From Dreissena polymorpha (taxonomy: Eukaryota; Mollusca; Bivalvia; Myida; Dreissenidae): DNA of 64,000 nucleotides. Below the pieces are notes generated by a model that did no database searches, was not told where the DNA came from, and saw only the letters and a list, made by a program, of their open reading frames with translations. This document shows positions 12,201 to 21,400 of the stretch, in pieces. The DNA lies in assembly GCF_020536995.1 (NCBI RefSeq), contig NC_068357.1, positions 72,219,468 through 72,283,467 of the forward strand, written 5' to 3'. Made by a program: the position numbers and the translations under genes. Within the stretch, counting starts at the first letter, position 1. The number at the start of each line of letters is the position of its first letter.

Positions 12201-15200
12201 TACAAGTAAAATTCCCTTAGGCATTTTTTTTTACTAAACGGAACAAGTTTTCTCAACTGGTTTTAACATTTACTTTCTGCAGTTATTTCTCAACTACAAG
12301 TACAGGAATTAAAAATTAAATAAATAAAAAACCGAGAGCTTTATAAAGCTGTATATTTTCTGTTGTCAGATCTATGCTTGGAAAAGCGAGTCTTCTACAG
12401 AATGATCTCTGGTCTTCATGCAAGCATTAACATCCACCTGTCTCACCAATATCTGTTCCCAGGTGAGTGTTTGTTTGTCTACAGGGCCCGTATTCATCAA
12501 CCTATTCTTAGACTTAATAATAACTTAAGTCTAAGAATTGTTTGGTGAATACCGGCCCGGGTCTATATTCACCAGTCCTACAAATACCTGTTCTAATGTC
12601 AGTGTGCTTATGTTGATCTACATTCACCTGTCCAACAAATACCTGTTCACAGGTCAGTGTTTGTATGTTGGTCTACATTCACCTGTCTTACAAATACCTG
12701 TTCTCAGGTCAGTGTTAGTATGTTGGTCTCAATTTACCCATCCTACAAATATCTGTTCTCAGGCCAGTGTTAGTATGTTTGTCTACATTCACCTGTCCTA
12801 CAAATACCTGTTCTCAGGTAAGTGTTAGTATGATTTTCTACATTCACCTGTCCTACAAATAGTTGTTCTCAGGTAAGTGTTAGTATGATTTTCTACATTC
12901 ACCTGTCCTACAAATACCTGTTCTCAGGTCAGTGTTAGTATGGTGGTCTACATTCACCTGTCTTACAAATAACTGTTCTCAGGTCAGTGTTAGAATGTTG
13001 GTCTACATTCACCCATCCTACAAATACATGTTCTCAGGTCAGTGCTAGTATGTTGGTCTACATTTACCTGTCCTACAAATACCTGTTCTAGGGTCAGTTT
13101 TAGTATGTTGGTCTACATTCACCCGTCCTACAAATACCTGTTCTCGGGTCAGTGTTAGTATGTTGGTGTACATTCAACTGTCCTACAAATACCTGTTCTC
13201 AGGTCAGTGTTAGTATGTTGGTCGACATTCACCTGTCCTACAAATACCGGTTCTAGGGTCAGTGTTAGTATGTTGGTCTACATTCAACCGTCCTACAAAT
13301 ACCTTTTACCGCTGAGTCCAAACATGTGTTGAGGGGGCATAACTTTCTGTAACATTTAGTTTTTTTTTAATATGGTATTTCGTTCAGTATTTAATGTTGC
13401 TGTAGTAGGCACTTGTACCATGGTTTAAAGGCATGCAAAACAGATAAAGATAGGCAAAACTGTGTTTGATTATAAATATTTTACAATATTAAGTAACAAT
13501 TTTCATGCAAAATATTCATCGATCATGAATTATCACAATAAAACAATTTATTATAGAAATATGGTTAAGTTTAAGATTAAAGCCTGAGTACAAAATGAAT
13601 GCACTTCAACTTAGTAACAAGTGTTCTATCAAGGAAATGACACTAAATTTACAGCTTCAACCTGCTATGGTATTGAAACATGGGGACCAAATAATGATGA
13701 GTTTCAAAGCCGCTTTGATCACGAGAAGACAGATGGTCGTGGTCCCCAGTGGCTCAAGAATCTCTACTTCACATACCTGGTGGAGTTGAGGGCCTTGGAA
13801 AAGGCTGCTCCCTACCTGGAACAGGTGCGCATGGGATTTCAGTCATTCAGAACCTTTTTTTATCTCACATGCTTATGTTGCTTCTTGGCCCTTTTTGGAA
13901 TGTTATAGGTTACCTTTGTAGTGAAAAATTTAAAGATTCAATTCTGGGTTTTGTGGGGAAAAAGAAAATACAAATTTTATATGAAGTTGTGAAACAGATA
14001 TTGAATTTCACAAATGCTGCAAAGTCATTTATATGTGTTTGCATGAATTTTATGGTTTATTAACAAAAGACAATTTCATGGACTCATATATTTGTGTTAT
14101 TATAAAAAAGATCCCTGTGGAATTAGTTTGTTTGGGTGCCAGAGTATTTACAACATGTAAATGTGATAAATGTCACTACAAGAGAGGGTCCCTGATTATC
14201 ACGTGCCAATTAGGAACTAGTGCATTGCTAGTAATCTGTAGTAAACAGGTTAACCCTTTACCACTTTACCACTTAGATATGTATTTTGACGTGTGTGTAG
14301 TCCTATATAAAGTTGCATTTTAATTAAACACCTTTTTACTAAATTCAAGTTTTAAAGCTTTCATTTCCAAACCTTAGATACTGATGAGGAACAAACAGCA
14401 TAAAACCTGAACAGACTGCGAGTTACTTGCAGGCTGTTCTGGTTTTATGCTGGTGGCAAAAGCCATTTTCAATTTGCTGCTGAGTGGCAAAGGGTTAAAT
14501 TGTCATCAATTTGAGAAGTTACAAATATTACAGGAAATGTGAAGTGTCAGTTAAGTAAACAATATAATCATACTTGAAATATTTTGTTCACATCAAAATG
14601 GAATCATTTGATGAAAATTTTAATTTAACCTTGTTGTGAGACACCTGAAAATGATCTTTCATTTGACCTAGTAATGCACCATAAAAAGTGACAATTTTAA
14701 AAGTAAATTCTGGCCAATATTGAAGAAAAATATGCTTACCATTTGTGTAAATGCAAACATATACCCTTTTCCTCCTTTATACCCATTTCTCTATATAAAG
14801 ATATAATAGAATTGATGTCCTTAAAGGATAGGTATTCACTTTTTTTAACATTCTGAACTTATGGTATGCGCACATCGGACACTGTGCAGATTTAATTATA
14901 ACTTCAAAAGTCTGCATGAACGGAACGGATGGCCAAAAGCAACACTAAAATGAATCAGTATCTAAATTTGATCAGATCTTATACTTCATGTGTGTGTATG
15001 TGTTTTCAGGAGGACTATTTCACGGGTGATGATGAGGAAGATGTCAGTTTAAAGAAGGGCATCAAAGACTTGCTGAGAGTGATCAAGTAAAGACTGTGCT
15101 GAAGCTTATGTATTTTGATGAACAATGACCTGTGTCATGCAAAAATGCAACATCAGCCAGTATAGCTCTTTACCAGTGGTCACATCTGTGCAGTCAGGTC

Positions 15201-18200
15201 AGGAGCTACTCTGCCAACTTATGAGATTGATAAATCTTGCTTGAGTTTACAACACACAAGGTAGCTCCTGCAAAGACTGGTCTAGAGCTGCGCTGACTGC
15301 ATATGTCATAAGACCCATTTTCGCATGATGCAGCTTATTTATTTCACCCAATTAGTTTGCAAGTATTTGCTATATTGAAGGAAACAATGTTGCACAATTT
15401 ATTTTGTTTTTATTAAGATTGGTATTTTGTGTTCAATCTTTACACCTGATTCTCTCTATTTTCACATTGTTCTCAGTCAGTATGTAAGTATGCATATGCA
15501 ATGAAAAATTAGAAATAAGATGACTCTACATGCATTCCATTTAAGGTTTATTGATAGAAAAAAACACATCTCAAGGCTTCTAAGCTGATACGAAATTGGG
15601 AACATTGTCTGAATCATACATTTCATTTTTGTTTTGCAGAGAATTCCCGAATCATTTTGATGAGAGCAGGTTGTTCAGAGGAAATAAGAAAGAAGCAAAA
15701 GCTTTAAAGGTAATTAGGTTTTGAAGTAAATTAATGTAAATGCAATCGGTATATTGGGATTTATATGAGCCGTGCTCTGTGAAAAAGGGGTTTAATGCAT
15801 GTGCGTAAAGTGTCGTCCCAGATTAGTCTGTGCAGTCTTCATAGGCTAATCAGGGATGACACTTTCCGCAAAAACTTAATTTTTGCTAAGAGAAGACTTT
15901 CTTGAAATAAAAAATATCATAAAAGCAGAAAGTGTCGTCCTTCATTAGCCTATGCGAACTGCACAGGCTAATCTGGCACGACACTTTACGCACATTCATT
16001 AAACTCCCTTTTCAGAGAGCATCACTCATATAAATATATGTGTGTCATGAGAAATCTAGGATTGATGCATGTTTGAACCTCCCAAACAATACTGGATGTC
16101 TGCCTTTGAATGATACTACTTTACGTTAATATTTGTGCTAAGTAGTGTTGCATAACATCTCGATATGAAAACAGTAAGTGTCTTTATCTATGCAATCATT
16201 TACATTTTCTGTGATTTTTATCTTTTACAGCCATTTAAAATTTTAATTAAATTGTTCATTTATATAACACACTATATTTTTGTCCCCTACCGGTTTCACC
16301 GGAGGGGACTTGTGGTTTTCGCTCTGTGCGTCTGTGAGTCTGTCTGTCTGTCACACTTTTCTGGATCCTGCGATAACTTTAAAACTTCTTCATATTTTTT
16401 CATGACACTTGAAACATGGATAGATGGCAATATGGACATTATGCACGTCATTTCATTTTGTTCCTACGTCAAAAATTATGGTTGCTATGGCAACAAATAG
16501 ACTAGAAATACTGCTGAAAATAGTGGTTTTCTGTATCCTGCGATAACTTTAAAAGTTCTTCATATTTTTTCATGAAACTTAAGACATGGATAGATGGCAA
16601 TATGGACATTATGCACGTCTTTTCATTTTGTTCCTACGTCAAAAATTATGGTTGTTATGGAAACAAATATATAAAAAAATTGACAATGGTAGAATTTCTG
16701 ACAATGGTGGAGTCGGTAGGGGACATATATTGCTTGGCAATAGTCTTGTTATTTATGTCTTCATTTCTTAATAAATTGTTATCATGTTTATTAGTAATAT
16801 TTAATTAATTTTTTTTCTTTAGATCACATGCAAAGTGTATTTAATCTGGGCTGTTACAGTGTTGAGCCACAAGAATTGTATTTAAAAAAAATCAAAACCT
16901 AGAAACAACAACTGTTTTAATCAAAGGATATTTCACAAGATGTTTACATGTATTTGTAGCAAGAGTTCCGTGAACATTTCCGCAACATCTCACGGATCAT
17001 GGACTGTGTAGGCTGTGATAAGTGTAAACTATGGGGAAAGATCCAGGTAAATCATGCTCACATTGGTTTATATAGTGTAAACTCTGGGGAGAAAAATCCA
17101 GGTAAATCATGCTCACATTGGTTTATATAGTGTAAACTCTGGGGAGAAAAATCCAGGTAAATCATGCTCACATTGGTTTATATAGTGTAAACTCTGGGAA
17201 AAAATCCAGGTAAATCATGCTCACATTGGTTTATATAGTGTAAACTCTGGGAAAAAATCCAGGTAAATCATGCTCACATTGGTCTATATAGTGTAAACTC
17301 TGGGGAAAAATCCAGGTAAATCATGCTCACATTGGTTTATATACACATCACACATATTCCAGGTTTTGCTTACAAAGGCTTACTAAAGTGTTACAGCAAC
17401 AAAATAGCATGAATAAGCTTTTGTTTAACTACTGGAAAGTATTTTGATTTTTAGAATAATTAGTATGACTATGTGTTGAAGACTTTTTAATTATAAATAA
17501 CGACTTTTTATTATAAATAACAACTAAAAAATACTATAAATTGATAGTATGATCTGGATACATTTTATTTAAAGAAAGGGGTCTATAATCAAAATATGTT
17601 GAATGAGCATGTAACCCAGCTAAACAATCACCCTGATTTAATGACTGCTAGTGTGGGCATATTTTTCAAGACAAAATTGGTTTAGAAAAGTAAATTGGAT
17701 TTTATCTTCACACTTATGAGCATATAAGAAGTGCTGACAGGTTTAACCCTTAATTTAATGAGAGGTGAAAGGTCTAATGACCATTACTAAAAAAAGAAAT
17801 AGACCGTGCTGTGTGAAAAAGAGGTTTAATGCATGTGCCTGATATGTTGTCCCAGATAAGCCAGTGCAGTCTGCACAGGCTAATCAGGGTCGACACTTTC
17901 CGCTTTTATGATATTTTTCATTTCAAGAAAGTCTCTTCTTAGCAAAAATCAAGTTTAGGCCGAAAGTGTCGTCCCTGGTTAACCTGTATGGACTGCACAG
18001 GCTAATCTGGGACGACACTTTACGCATATGCATTAAACCCCCTTTTCACAGAGCGTGACTCAAATGCACTAAATACTGTGGCATATTGACAGGTGCAAGG
18101 GATGGGTACAGCCCTTAAGATCCTGTTCTCTGGAGACGGTATGGGGCCACAGTCCACAGTGTCAGCAGGTTCCAAGCGCAAGTTTCAGCTCAGACGTACA

Positions 18201-18688
18201 GAAATTGTCTCACTTTTCAACGCATTTGGCAGGTAACAAGTTATGCAGCCAAAGGATAACAAAAAAAAAGAGAACATTAAATATCTTTACTGTCTGTTGC
18301 ATTATATTTAGGAGATGCAGAATTGTCTGCTTTAAATTGTATTTGTTAGATTAGTATTTTAGTGACAAACGTTTTTGTTGGTAGGCTCCTGGTGAAGCGG
18401 AAATATTTGGAAAAAAGTAATTTGAAAATTGGCTTTTTTATGAACATTTATCCAAATTGTAGTGTCTCTTGATTCTATTGCTGTAAACTATTTTCAGAAG
18501 TATATTAATATTCTTGAGAGTTTACTTTTTCTATCATAAACAAAGACACGCAATTTAACAGTACTAAAATGGACACCATAAAAATATTTCAACATTTCTT
18601 TTTGTAAACTAATTGTCTTCAAACTCTCCTGGGCAGATTGTCATCAAGCATTCATGCTGTGGAAGAGTTTAGACGAAGGTTGAGTTGA
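294..18688 (+). CDS. ERO1: ERO1 endoplasmic reticulum thiol oxidase, 3' eleven-exon portion
   Basis: FAD-dependent ER-lumen oxidase that reoxidises protein disulfide isomerase and passes electrons to oxygen (family knowledge). Exons with matching phases: 294-367, 2532-2652, 3371-3411, an optional 15-nt exon (8538-8552), 12370-12462, 13634-13824, 15010-15086, 15640-15709, 16960-17046, 18093-18232, 18637-18688 (TGA). They encode about 319 residues of the C-terminal two thirds. Visible signatures in order: [49 protein letters not shown] followed by [23 protein letters not shown], and the inner active site [13 protein letters not shown] with all three cysteines. The outer shuttle cysteines and signal peptide lie upstream of the window. 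Oddities: three introns carry tandem copies of splice-junction sequence, and the residues before LKNLYF are Gln-Trp where I recall Arg-Arg in vertebrates. The FYxWLEG stretch of vertebrate ERO1 is not visible. Paralogue (A or B type) not decided. Confidence 0.95.
448..1135. mobile_element. TIR element with a 111-codon open frame
   Basis: The ends are the 12-bp inverted repeat AGGGTTCCCAGC (448-459) and GCTGGGAACCCT (1124-1135). Both subterminal regions are rich in ATCAGGGAAAAATCAGGG repeats. The interior holds an uninterrupted frame at 530-865 (111 aa, Lys-rich, probably coiled coil around residues 25-65) that I do not recognise. A transposase signature is absent, so this is probably a non-autonomous element or a captured fragment in ERO1 intron. 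Confidence 0.6.
1136..1372. mobile_element. hairpin MITE, family H, copy 1
   Basis: Family H consists of two inverted halves each containing AGCCTGTGCAGTCCGCACAG-like palindromes plus AAAGTGTCGTCCC. It ends in CATTAAACCCCCTTTTCACA. The copy sits directly against the preceding TIR element. Confidence 0.8.
1641..2531 (+). repeat. 31-bp tandem array abutting and resembling the ERO1 splice acceptor
   Basis: About 28 monomers of consensus ACTGTATGTCTGTGATATCT plus CAGCAGACAAC. The final monomer runs straight into the acceptor CTCTCTGCAG and exon bases ACGACACAT. That agrees with the monomer segment CTCTGCAG-ACAACAC, so each monomer carries a copy of a CAG splice-acceptor core. Long frames on both strands here are products of the repeat. 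Confidence 0.9.
2758..3315 (+). repeat. 33-bp tandem array in the next ERO1 intron
   Basis: About 16 monomers of the type AATAGATTGCTTCAATAAGA plus CCTAGGGACAATG. It lies between ERO1 exons 2532-2652 and 3371-3411. No junction similarity was seen for this array. Confidence 0.9.
3479..4510 (+). mobile_element. tandem-cored element, family A, copy 1
   Basis: The head is ATGCCCCCTTTCGAAGAAG (hairpin-like), followed by a GTCGGT/CCGT leader. About six monomers of 145 bp follow (GGTTTCCGGATGATAACTCA through AGGTCAAGGTCACAGTGAC). The tail is CCATATGGGGGGC, then ACAAACAGCCCTTGTT. Open frames at 3804-4019 and 4338-4529 are monomer artefacts. Each monomer has four AGGTCA half-sites. Confidence 0.85.
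4511..6470 (+). other. ERO1 intron, unique AT-rich sequence
   Basis: Nothing recognised on either strand beyond simple AT-rich intron sequence. Confidence 0.5.
6471..7225 (+). mobile_element. tandem-cored element, family B, copy 1 (3' truncated)
   Basis: The head is a hairpin around AGCTCAACTGAGCACAACGT followed by TCATGGTGAGCTTTTGTGAT. Then come about four monomers of about 150-175 bp with GGCCACATTTATTGTCC, TTCATGAAATTTGGTCAGAA and CTAGAGG. It stops in mid-monomer without the family tail. Open frames at 6508-6876 and 6924-7220 are monomer artefacts. Confidence 0.8.
7385..8395 (+). mobile_element. tandem-cored element, family A, copy 2
   Basis: Same architecture as the copy at 3479. The head is ATGCCCCCCTTCGAAGAAGA, with six or seven 145-bp monomers and the tail AAACAGCCCTTGTT. 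A G-run of about 15-16 bases sits at the tail hairpin (8342-8357). Confidence 0.85.
8538..8552 (+). other. ERO1: candidate 15-nt ERO1 microexon
   Basis: A 15-base segment is flanked by a pyrimidine tract plus TTTTTGCAG and by donor GTAAAT. It fits between the exon ending at 3411 (phase 1) and the one starting at 12370, and keeps the frame. It adds E-K-S-L-E, so the protein reads SLTEKSLEDLCLEKR, and the LE before (D/G)LCLEKR agrees with vertebrate ERO1. Direct splicing of 3411 to 12370 is also in frame, so this could be optional or false. Confidence 0.4.
8828..8842 (+). other. second candidate 15-nt microexon in the same ERO1 intron
   Basis: A second 15-base segment with a strong pyrimidine-rich acceptor (TTCTTTTTATGTGCCAG) and a strong donor (GTAAGC) lies 275 bp after the first candidate. 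It has the same phase and would add D-I-C-S-Y. There is no similarity support from known ERO1 proteins. Confidence 0.2.
8958..9198 (+). mobile_element. TTAA-type MITE, family M, copy 1
   Basis: The ends are TTAACCCTTTACCACTTAGA and its inverted partner (GAGTGGGAAAGGGTTGA). The centre is a palindrome around CATAAAACCTGAACAGACTG / CAGGCTGTTCTGGTTTTATG. The TTAA flank suggests piggyBac- or Kolobok-type mobilisation (inference). Confidence 0.75.
9199..9709. mobile_element. TIR element with an internal direct dimer
   Basis: Inverted ends AAGCCACACACCTTGAAGTG and (reverse complement of the right end) AAGCCACACACCTTGAAATG. Inside, a segment of about 170-190 bp containing GGTTACAAG, GAAATCCGT and AACTAGGCTA occurs twice (about 9285-9455 and 9471-9635). 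Starts directly at the end of the family M copy. Confidence 0.65.
10140..11235. mobile_element. hairpin MITE family H copy split by a family D element
   Basis: The left part (to 10240) carries GCACAGGCTAATCAG and ATGACACTTTCC. The right part (from 11088) carries TTTCATCCCTCATTAGCC and ACTGGTTTTCCC. Together they form one family H element interrupted at its centre. Confidence 0.65.
10241..11087 (+). mobile_element. tandem-cored element, family D
   Basis: The head hairpin is ATGTCCCCCACTATAGTAGT with GGGGGACAT. The leader CTGTTGGTTGG is followed by four to five monomers of about 146 bp (ATTTGGCATGCATGTGTATC, AAAGGTCAAGGTCATCCTTC). The tail is ATATGGGGGACATTG then ACACATCTTGTT. The open frame at 10295-10576 is a monomer artefact. 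Confidence 0.8.
11236..12369 (+). other. ERO1 intron, unique sequence
   Basis: AT-rich, no repeat or gene recognised. Ends at the acceptor TGTTGTCAG (12361-12369). Confidence 0.5.
12430..13320 (+). repeat. 56-bp tandem array derived from the ERO1 exon end and splice donor
   Basis: The real exon end CACCTGTCTCACCAATATCT plus GTTCCCAG|GTGAGTGTTTG is followed by about 13 monomers. Each carries CACCTGTCCTACAAATACCT plus GTTCTCAG|GTCAGTGTTAGTATG. The similarity covers about 28 exon bases and the first part of the intron. Two monomers (near 12818 and 12874) have GTAAGT, a stronger donor consensus than the others. Confidence 0.9.
12484..12560. mobile_element. short palindromic MITE inside the donor array
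   Basis: Inverted arms GGGCCCGTATTCATCAA and TTGGTGAATACCGGCCC surround the inner palindrome CTTAGACTTAATAATAACTT / AAGTCTAAG. It sits between the true donor and the first intact monomer. Confidence 0.65.
13321..13633 (+). other. ERO1 intron, unique sequence
   Basis: About 310 bp of AT-rich sequence ending in acceptor TTCTATCAAG. Nothing recognised. Confidence 0.5.
14250..14498 (+). mobile_element. TTAA-type MITE, family M, copy 2
   Basis: TTAACCCTTTACCACT to GCAAAGGGTTAA, with the same central palindrome as copy 1. It has a small local duplication of TTTACCAC at the left end. Confidence 0.8.
14499..15009 (+). other. ERO1 intron, unique sequence
   Basis: No repeat recognised. Ends with acceptor GTGTTTTCAG of the exon at 15010. 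Confidence 0.5.
15087..15639 (+). other. ERO1 intron with a loose inverted repeat
   Basis: Contains GTCAGGTCAGGAGCTACTCT (from about 15196) and, further on, GGTAGCTCCTGC plus CTGCGCTGACTGCATATG (15260-15306). These form a weak inverted pair. The element type is not recognised. Confidence 0.35.
15764..16032. mobile_element. hairpin MITE, family H, copy 2
   Basis: The arms begin TATATGAGCCGTGCTCTGTG on the left and the inverted AGAGAGCATCACTCATATA on the right. It contains both AGCCTGTGC palindromic modules, in ERO1 intron. Confidence 0.8.
16281..16752 (+). mobile_element. tandem-cored element, family E
   Basis: The head hairpin is GTCCCCTACCGGTTTCACCG plus GAGGGGAC, followed by a CTGTCTGTC leader. 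Two monomers of about 180 bp follow (TCCTGCGATAACTTTAAAA, ACATGGATAGATGGCAATAT). The tail is GGTAGGGGACATATATTGC then TAGTCTTGTT. Same layout as families A to D. Confidence 0.75.
16960..17046 (+). CDS. ERO1: ERO1 exon with the inner active-site cysteines
   Basis: Phase-0 exon of 29 codons between acceptor TATTTGTAG and donor GTAAAT. It encodes [19 protein letters not shown] followed by [10 protein letters not shown]. The CxxCxxC cluster matches the conserved inner redox centre of ERO1 enzymes. The last 25 bases of this exon and the intron start are repeated five times immediately downstream. Confidence 0.95.
17022..17342 (+). repeat. 53-55 bp tandem copies of an ERO1 exon end and splice donor
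   Basis: The unit starts GTGTAAACT, runs through TGGGGAAAGATCCAG|GTAAAT and ends ATTGGTTTATATA. The first unit is the genuine exon end (to 17046). Copies start at 17075, 17130, 17185, 17238 and 17291. The five intronic copies carry CTCTGG where the exon has CTATGG, and an intact CCAG|GTAAAT. Confidence 0.95.
17343..17799 (+). other. ERO1 intron, unique sequence
   Basis: AT-rich, nothing recognised. Confidence 0.5.
17800..18064. mobile_element. hairpin MITE, family H, copy 3
   Basis: Left arm GTGCTGTGTGAAAAAGAGG, right arm CCCCTTTTCACAGAGCGTG. The internal modules AAGCCAGTGCAGTCTGCACA and GGACTGCACAGGCTAATC are present. Confidence 0.8.
18233..18636 (+). other. last ERO1 intron
   Basis: 404 bp, AT-rich, no repeat recognised. 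Donor GTAACA, acceptor CTGGGCAG. Confidence 0.7.
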
Positions 18689-19626
18689 CACTAGCCTGAA
18701 CTGCTAGGGACTTCACACTTCAGACTCGACACTTAGGACTTGGGACTTCAGGCTCAGATCTGTGACTTGGCGGGACACGTGCATCTCAAAACACGATCTT
18801 TTATCTCACATTGCATGATGATTTGTGCTGTTGTTAATCCATGTAGATATAGATGTGATCATTGCTAATTTACATGAATGTGTCTGCGAATTCCTGATTC
18901 ATTTGTCATCAAATGTTGATAATTACAAAAAAGCTAAAATAGTTTTGTCCCATTTAAGTAGGTGAGGGTATATTGCTTGACAAAAATCTGTTCATCAGTA
19001 TAGCAGTAGACCAAAACTTGTCCAAGTTACATGTATGACTATCAAATCTTAAGACAAAGTTTCTTAAAATTTGTTATTTGATTTATTGCAACTAATAAAG
19101 GATCCTGTTGAAATGTGGTTTCAAAGTCAACACCCATTTGATTACAGAAACATACACAAAAATGAGACCTTTTCTATTGTGTAACCTTAGATGTTTTTTG
19201 TGATTCTTGCGTTAAATGTAAACTTAATAAATAAAAGTAACAATGTGGAGTTGATTTCATTAAAAAATTGTAATTGGTCAATTACCATTTAACATTGTGT
19301 TTATTTTCAATTGAAATATCAATTAAAATAAAAAAATATTTGGTATTATAAGCGAATTAAACATATTTTAAAATTCTGCTTAAAAAATATTCCACATAAA
19401 AAATTACCCCTGGAAGGGCCTTTATCCCTTTCCACTAAGGAAGGGAAATTAAATATTCTCTAGTTATACAGCAGATTTTGTAGGCCAAATGTCAATATCT
19501 AGCAAAACATTAAATGGATTGTTAGGTGAAGGAAAAACTATTAAAACAGTTTACATATGAATTTAATAACTGGTGACTATTTAGCCTGCGTCCTTTGAAC
19601 TTTGTGAGCAGGTAGGTCATGACTAG
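18689..19626 (+). other. ERO1 3' UTR and downstream sequence
   Basis: Follows the stop codon. It contains the imperfect duplication ACTTCACACTTCAGACTCGA / GACTTGGGACTTCAGGCTCA near 18710-18760 and the polyadenylation signal near 19230. Confidence 0.55.
19226..19235 (+). promoter_or_regulatory. candidate ERO1 polyadenylation signal
   Basis: Overlapping AATAAATAAA lies 540 bp after the ERO1 stop codon. It is the first close AATAAA cluster in a region without similarity to repeats. Later AATAAA motifs exist, so a longer 3' UTR is possible. Confidence 0.45.
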
Positions 19627-19870
19627 TTTACCCTTTCCCCCTTAAGAAGCAAAGTGAAAATGGCTTTGTAAAAACAGCATAAAACCAGAACAGCCTGTGA
19701 GTAACTTGTAGTCTGTTCAGGTTTTATGCTGTTTGCTGCTAATCAGCATCTAAGGGTTGGAAATGAAGCCTTTAAAACTTAAATCTAGTAAGAAAGGTAT
19801 TGAAATTAAATTAAACTTTCTAAGGGACTGTAAATGCGTCAAAATATGTATCAAAGTGGTAAACGGTTTA
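19627..19870 (-). mobile_element. TTAA-type MITE, family M, copy 3
   Basis: Reverse-oriented copy. It contains CATAAAACCAGAACAGCCTG / CAGGTTTTATGCTG and ends AAGTGGTAAACGGTTTA, matching the inverted end of the family. The open frame at 19757-19954 overlaps it and is not a gene. Confidence 0.75.
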
Positions 19871-20067
19871 AGTTCCTTTATGAATAATAGGCCTGTCTTA
19901 GATCAGAATCAAACTGAGCATTTGGTGTCAACATGGTTTGGTCTATACCTATGATAACCTTAGATCTTGGAAACCTAATGAATTGGTATGTAATTACCAC
20001 AAGTAGAATATTGAATCAAAGGTCAATATGAAACAACAAAAATTGTATCAATAAAGTTGTAATGAAC

Positions 20068-20290
20068 ATGTGCGGTGCTCTTTGAAAAAGGGGTTTAATG
20101 CATGTGCGTAAAGTGTCGTCAGCACAGGCTAATTTGGGACGACACTGTCCGCTTTTATGGTATTTTTCGTTTAAAGATAGTCTCTTCTTAGCAAAAATCC
20201 AGTTCAGGCGGAAAGTGTTGTCCCTGATTAGCCTGTGCTGACTGCACTTTATGCACATGCATTAAACCCCTTTTTCACAGAGCCTGAAGT
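20068..20290. mobile_element. hairpin MITE, family H, copy 4
   Basis: GGTGCTCTTTGAAAAAGGGG to CCCCTTTTTCACAGAGCCTG. One inner module is shortened (GTCGTC joins directly to AGCACAGGCTAATTTG). Confidence 0.75.
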
Positions 20291-21400
20291 ATTGCACCTA
20301 AATGGCTCTGAACATGAATGGGGCACATCATTCTGTTTTGTATGACTAGTTTTGGTTTAAACTATAAACATACATGATACTATTGCATATGGATTACAGA
20401 TATAAAAGTTGTAAATACTATAAATATTTATGAATTGTGATTGCTGTTTACAATTTACAAAATGACAATCCACATATTTTTTTCAAGTTCAATGATGTTA
20501 TATAGCAGAATACAAATGCAAAAGGTTATGAATGAATTAATATTATCTGAAATAAAATGATATTTGTTTACTAGTACTGAAGCAATTTTGGTATTTAAGC
20601 AATAAAATAATTAGGCTTCTATTTGCTTGATTGACATTCCAATATTCGTGGTATTTTTCTGCATTTATTGTTTTGAAAATGTCATGTTTATGTGCTTATT
20701 CTCTATATTCAATTCAAGAGACAATTTGTATATAGTTTAAAAGACATTTTCTCTGTTCAAGAACTCTATTTGTTGAAGACATAAAAGTACCATAACAAAC
20801 CATATCTTCAATCTAAAATCAAACAGAAGGTATCCAAGAACATGTAAAATGAAGGAAAAAAAAATCATAAAAATATCCAGATATCTTCTTCTGTTGAATA
20901 TTGTTTAAACTATGCCATCATTTTCTATATGTATGTGAGGTGCTGTCTAATATATTTTTAAAGTTCAAGTTATTTTATCACACTTGTATTAATGGCAGTA
21001 GGTATTTTCTTGCTATTCAAAATGAAATATTATTTGTTTTAACCATACATGTATACGTAAGAAATTGTGTTTGATTCTTCAAAGCCATTAGTTTGTGTTT
21101 TGTAATGGCATAAATTATTATGGCTGAACAATCCACAAATTTATTTTTTTAAAGCGTTGTTTACTTAAGATTTAAATTTTATTGTATTATTATACAGACA
21201 AGTTATATATAAATTTGTGGTAAAATCGAAATTATTTCTTGTTAAAAGTTTATAAATGGAAGTTAAAGCCATTGTTTGGAGTTCTTATATATCTAATGGC
21301 CTTCATGGTTTAATTCCTACGCATTGGAACTCCAAACAGTTATTTATTACCGTAATAAACAACACTTTGTCTGAAATTATATCTTAAATTTACCAACAAT
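20291..21400. other. spacer, AT-rich unique sequence
   Basis: No gene or repeat recognised. Contains the short inverted pair GTTTGGAGTTC / GGAACTCCAAAC near 21276 and 21327. Confidence 0.45.
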
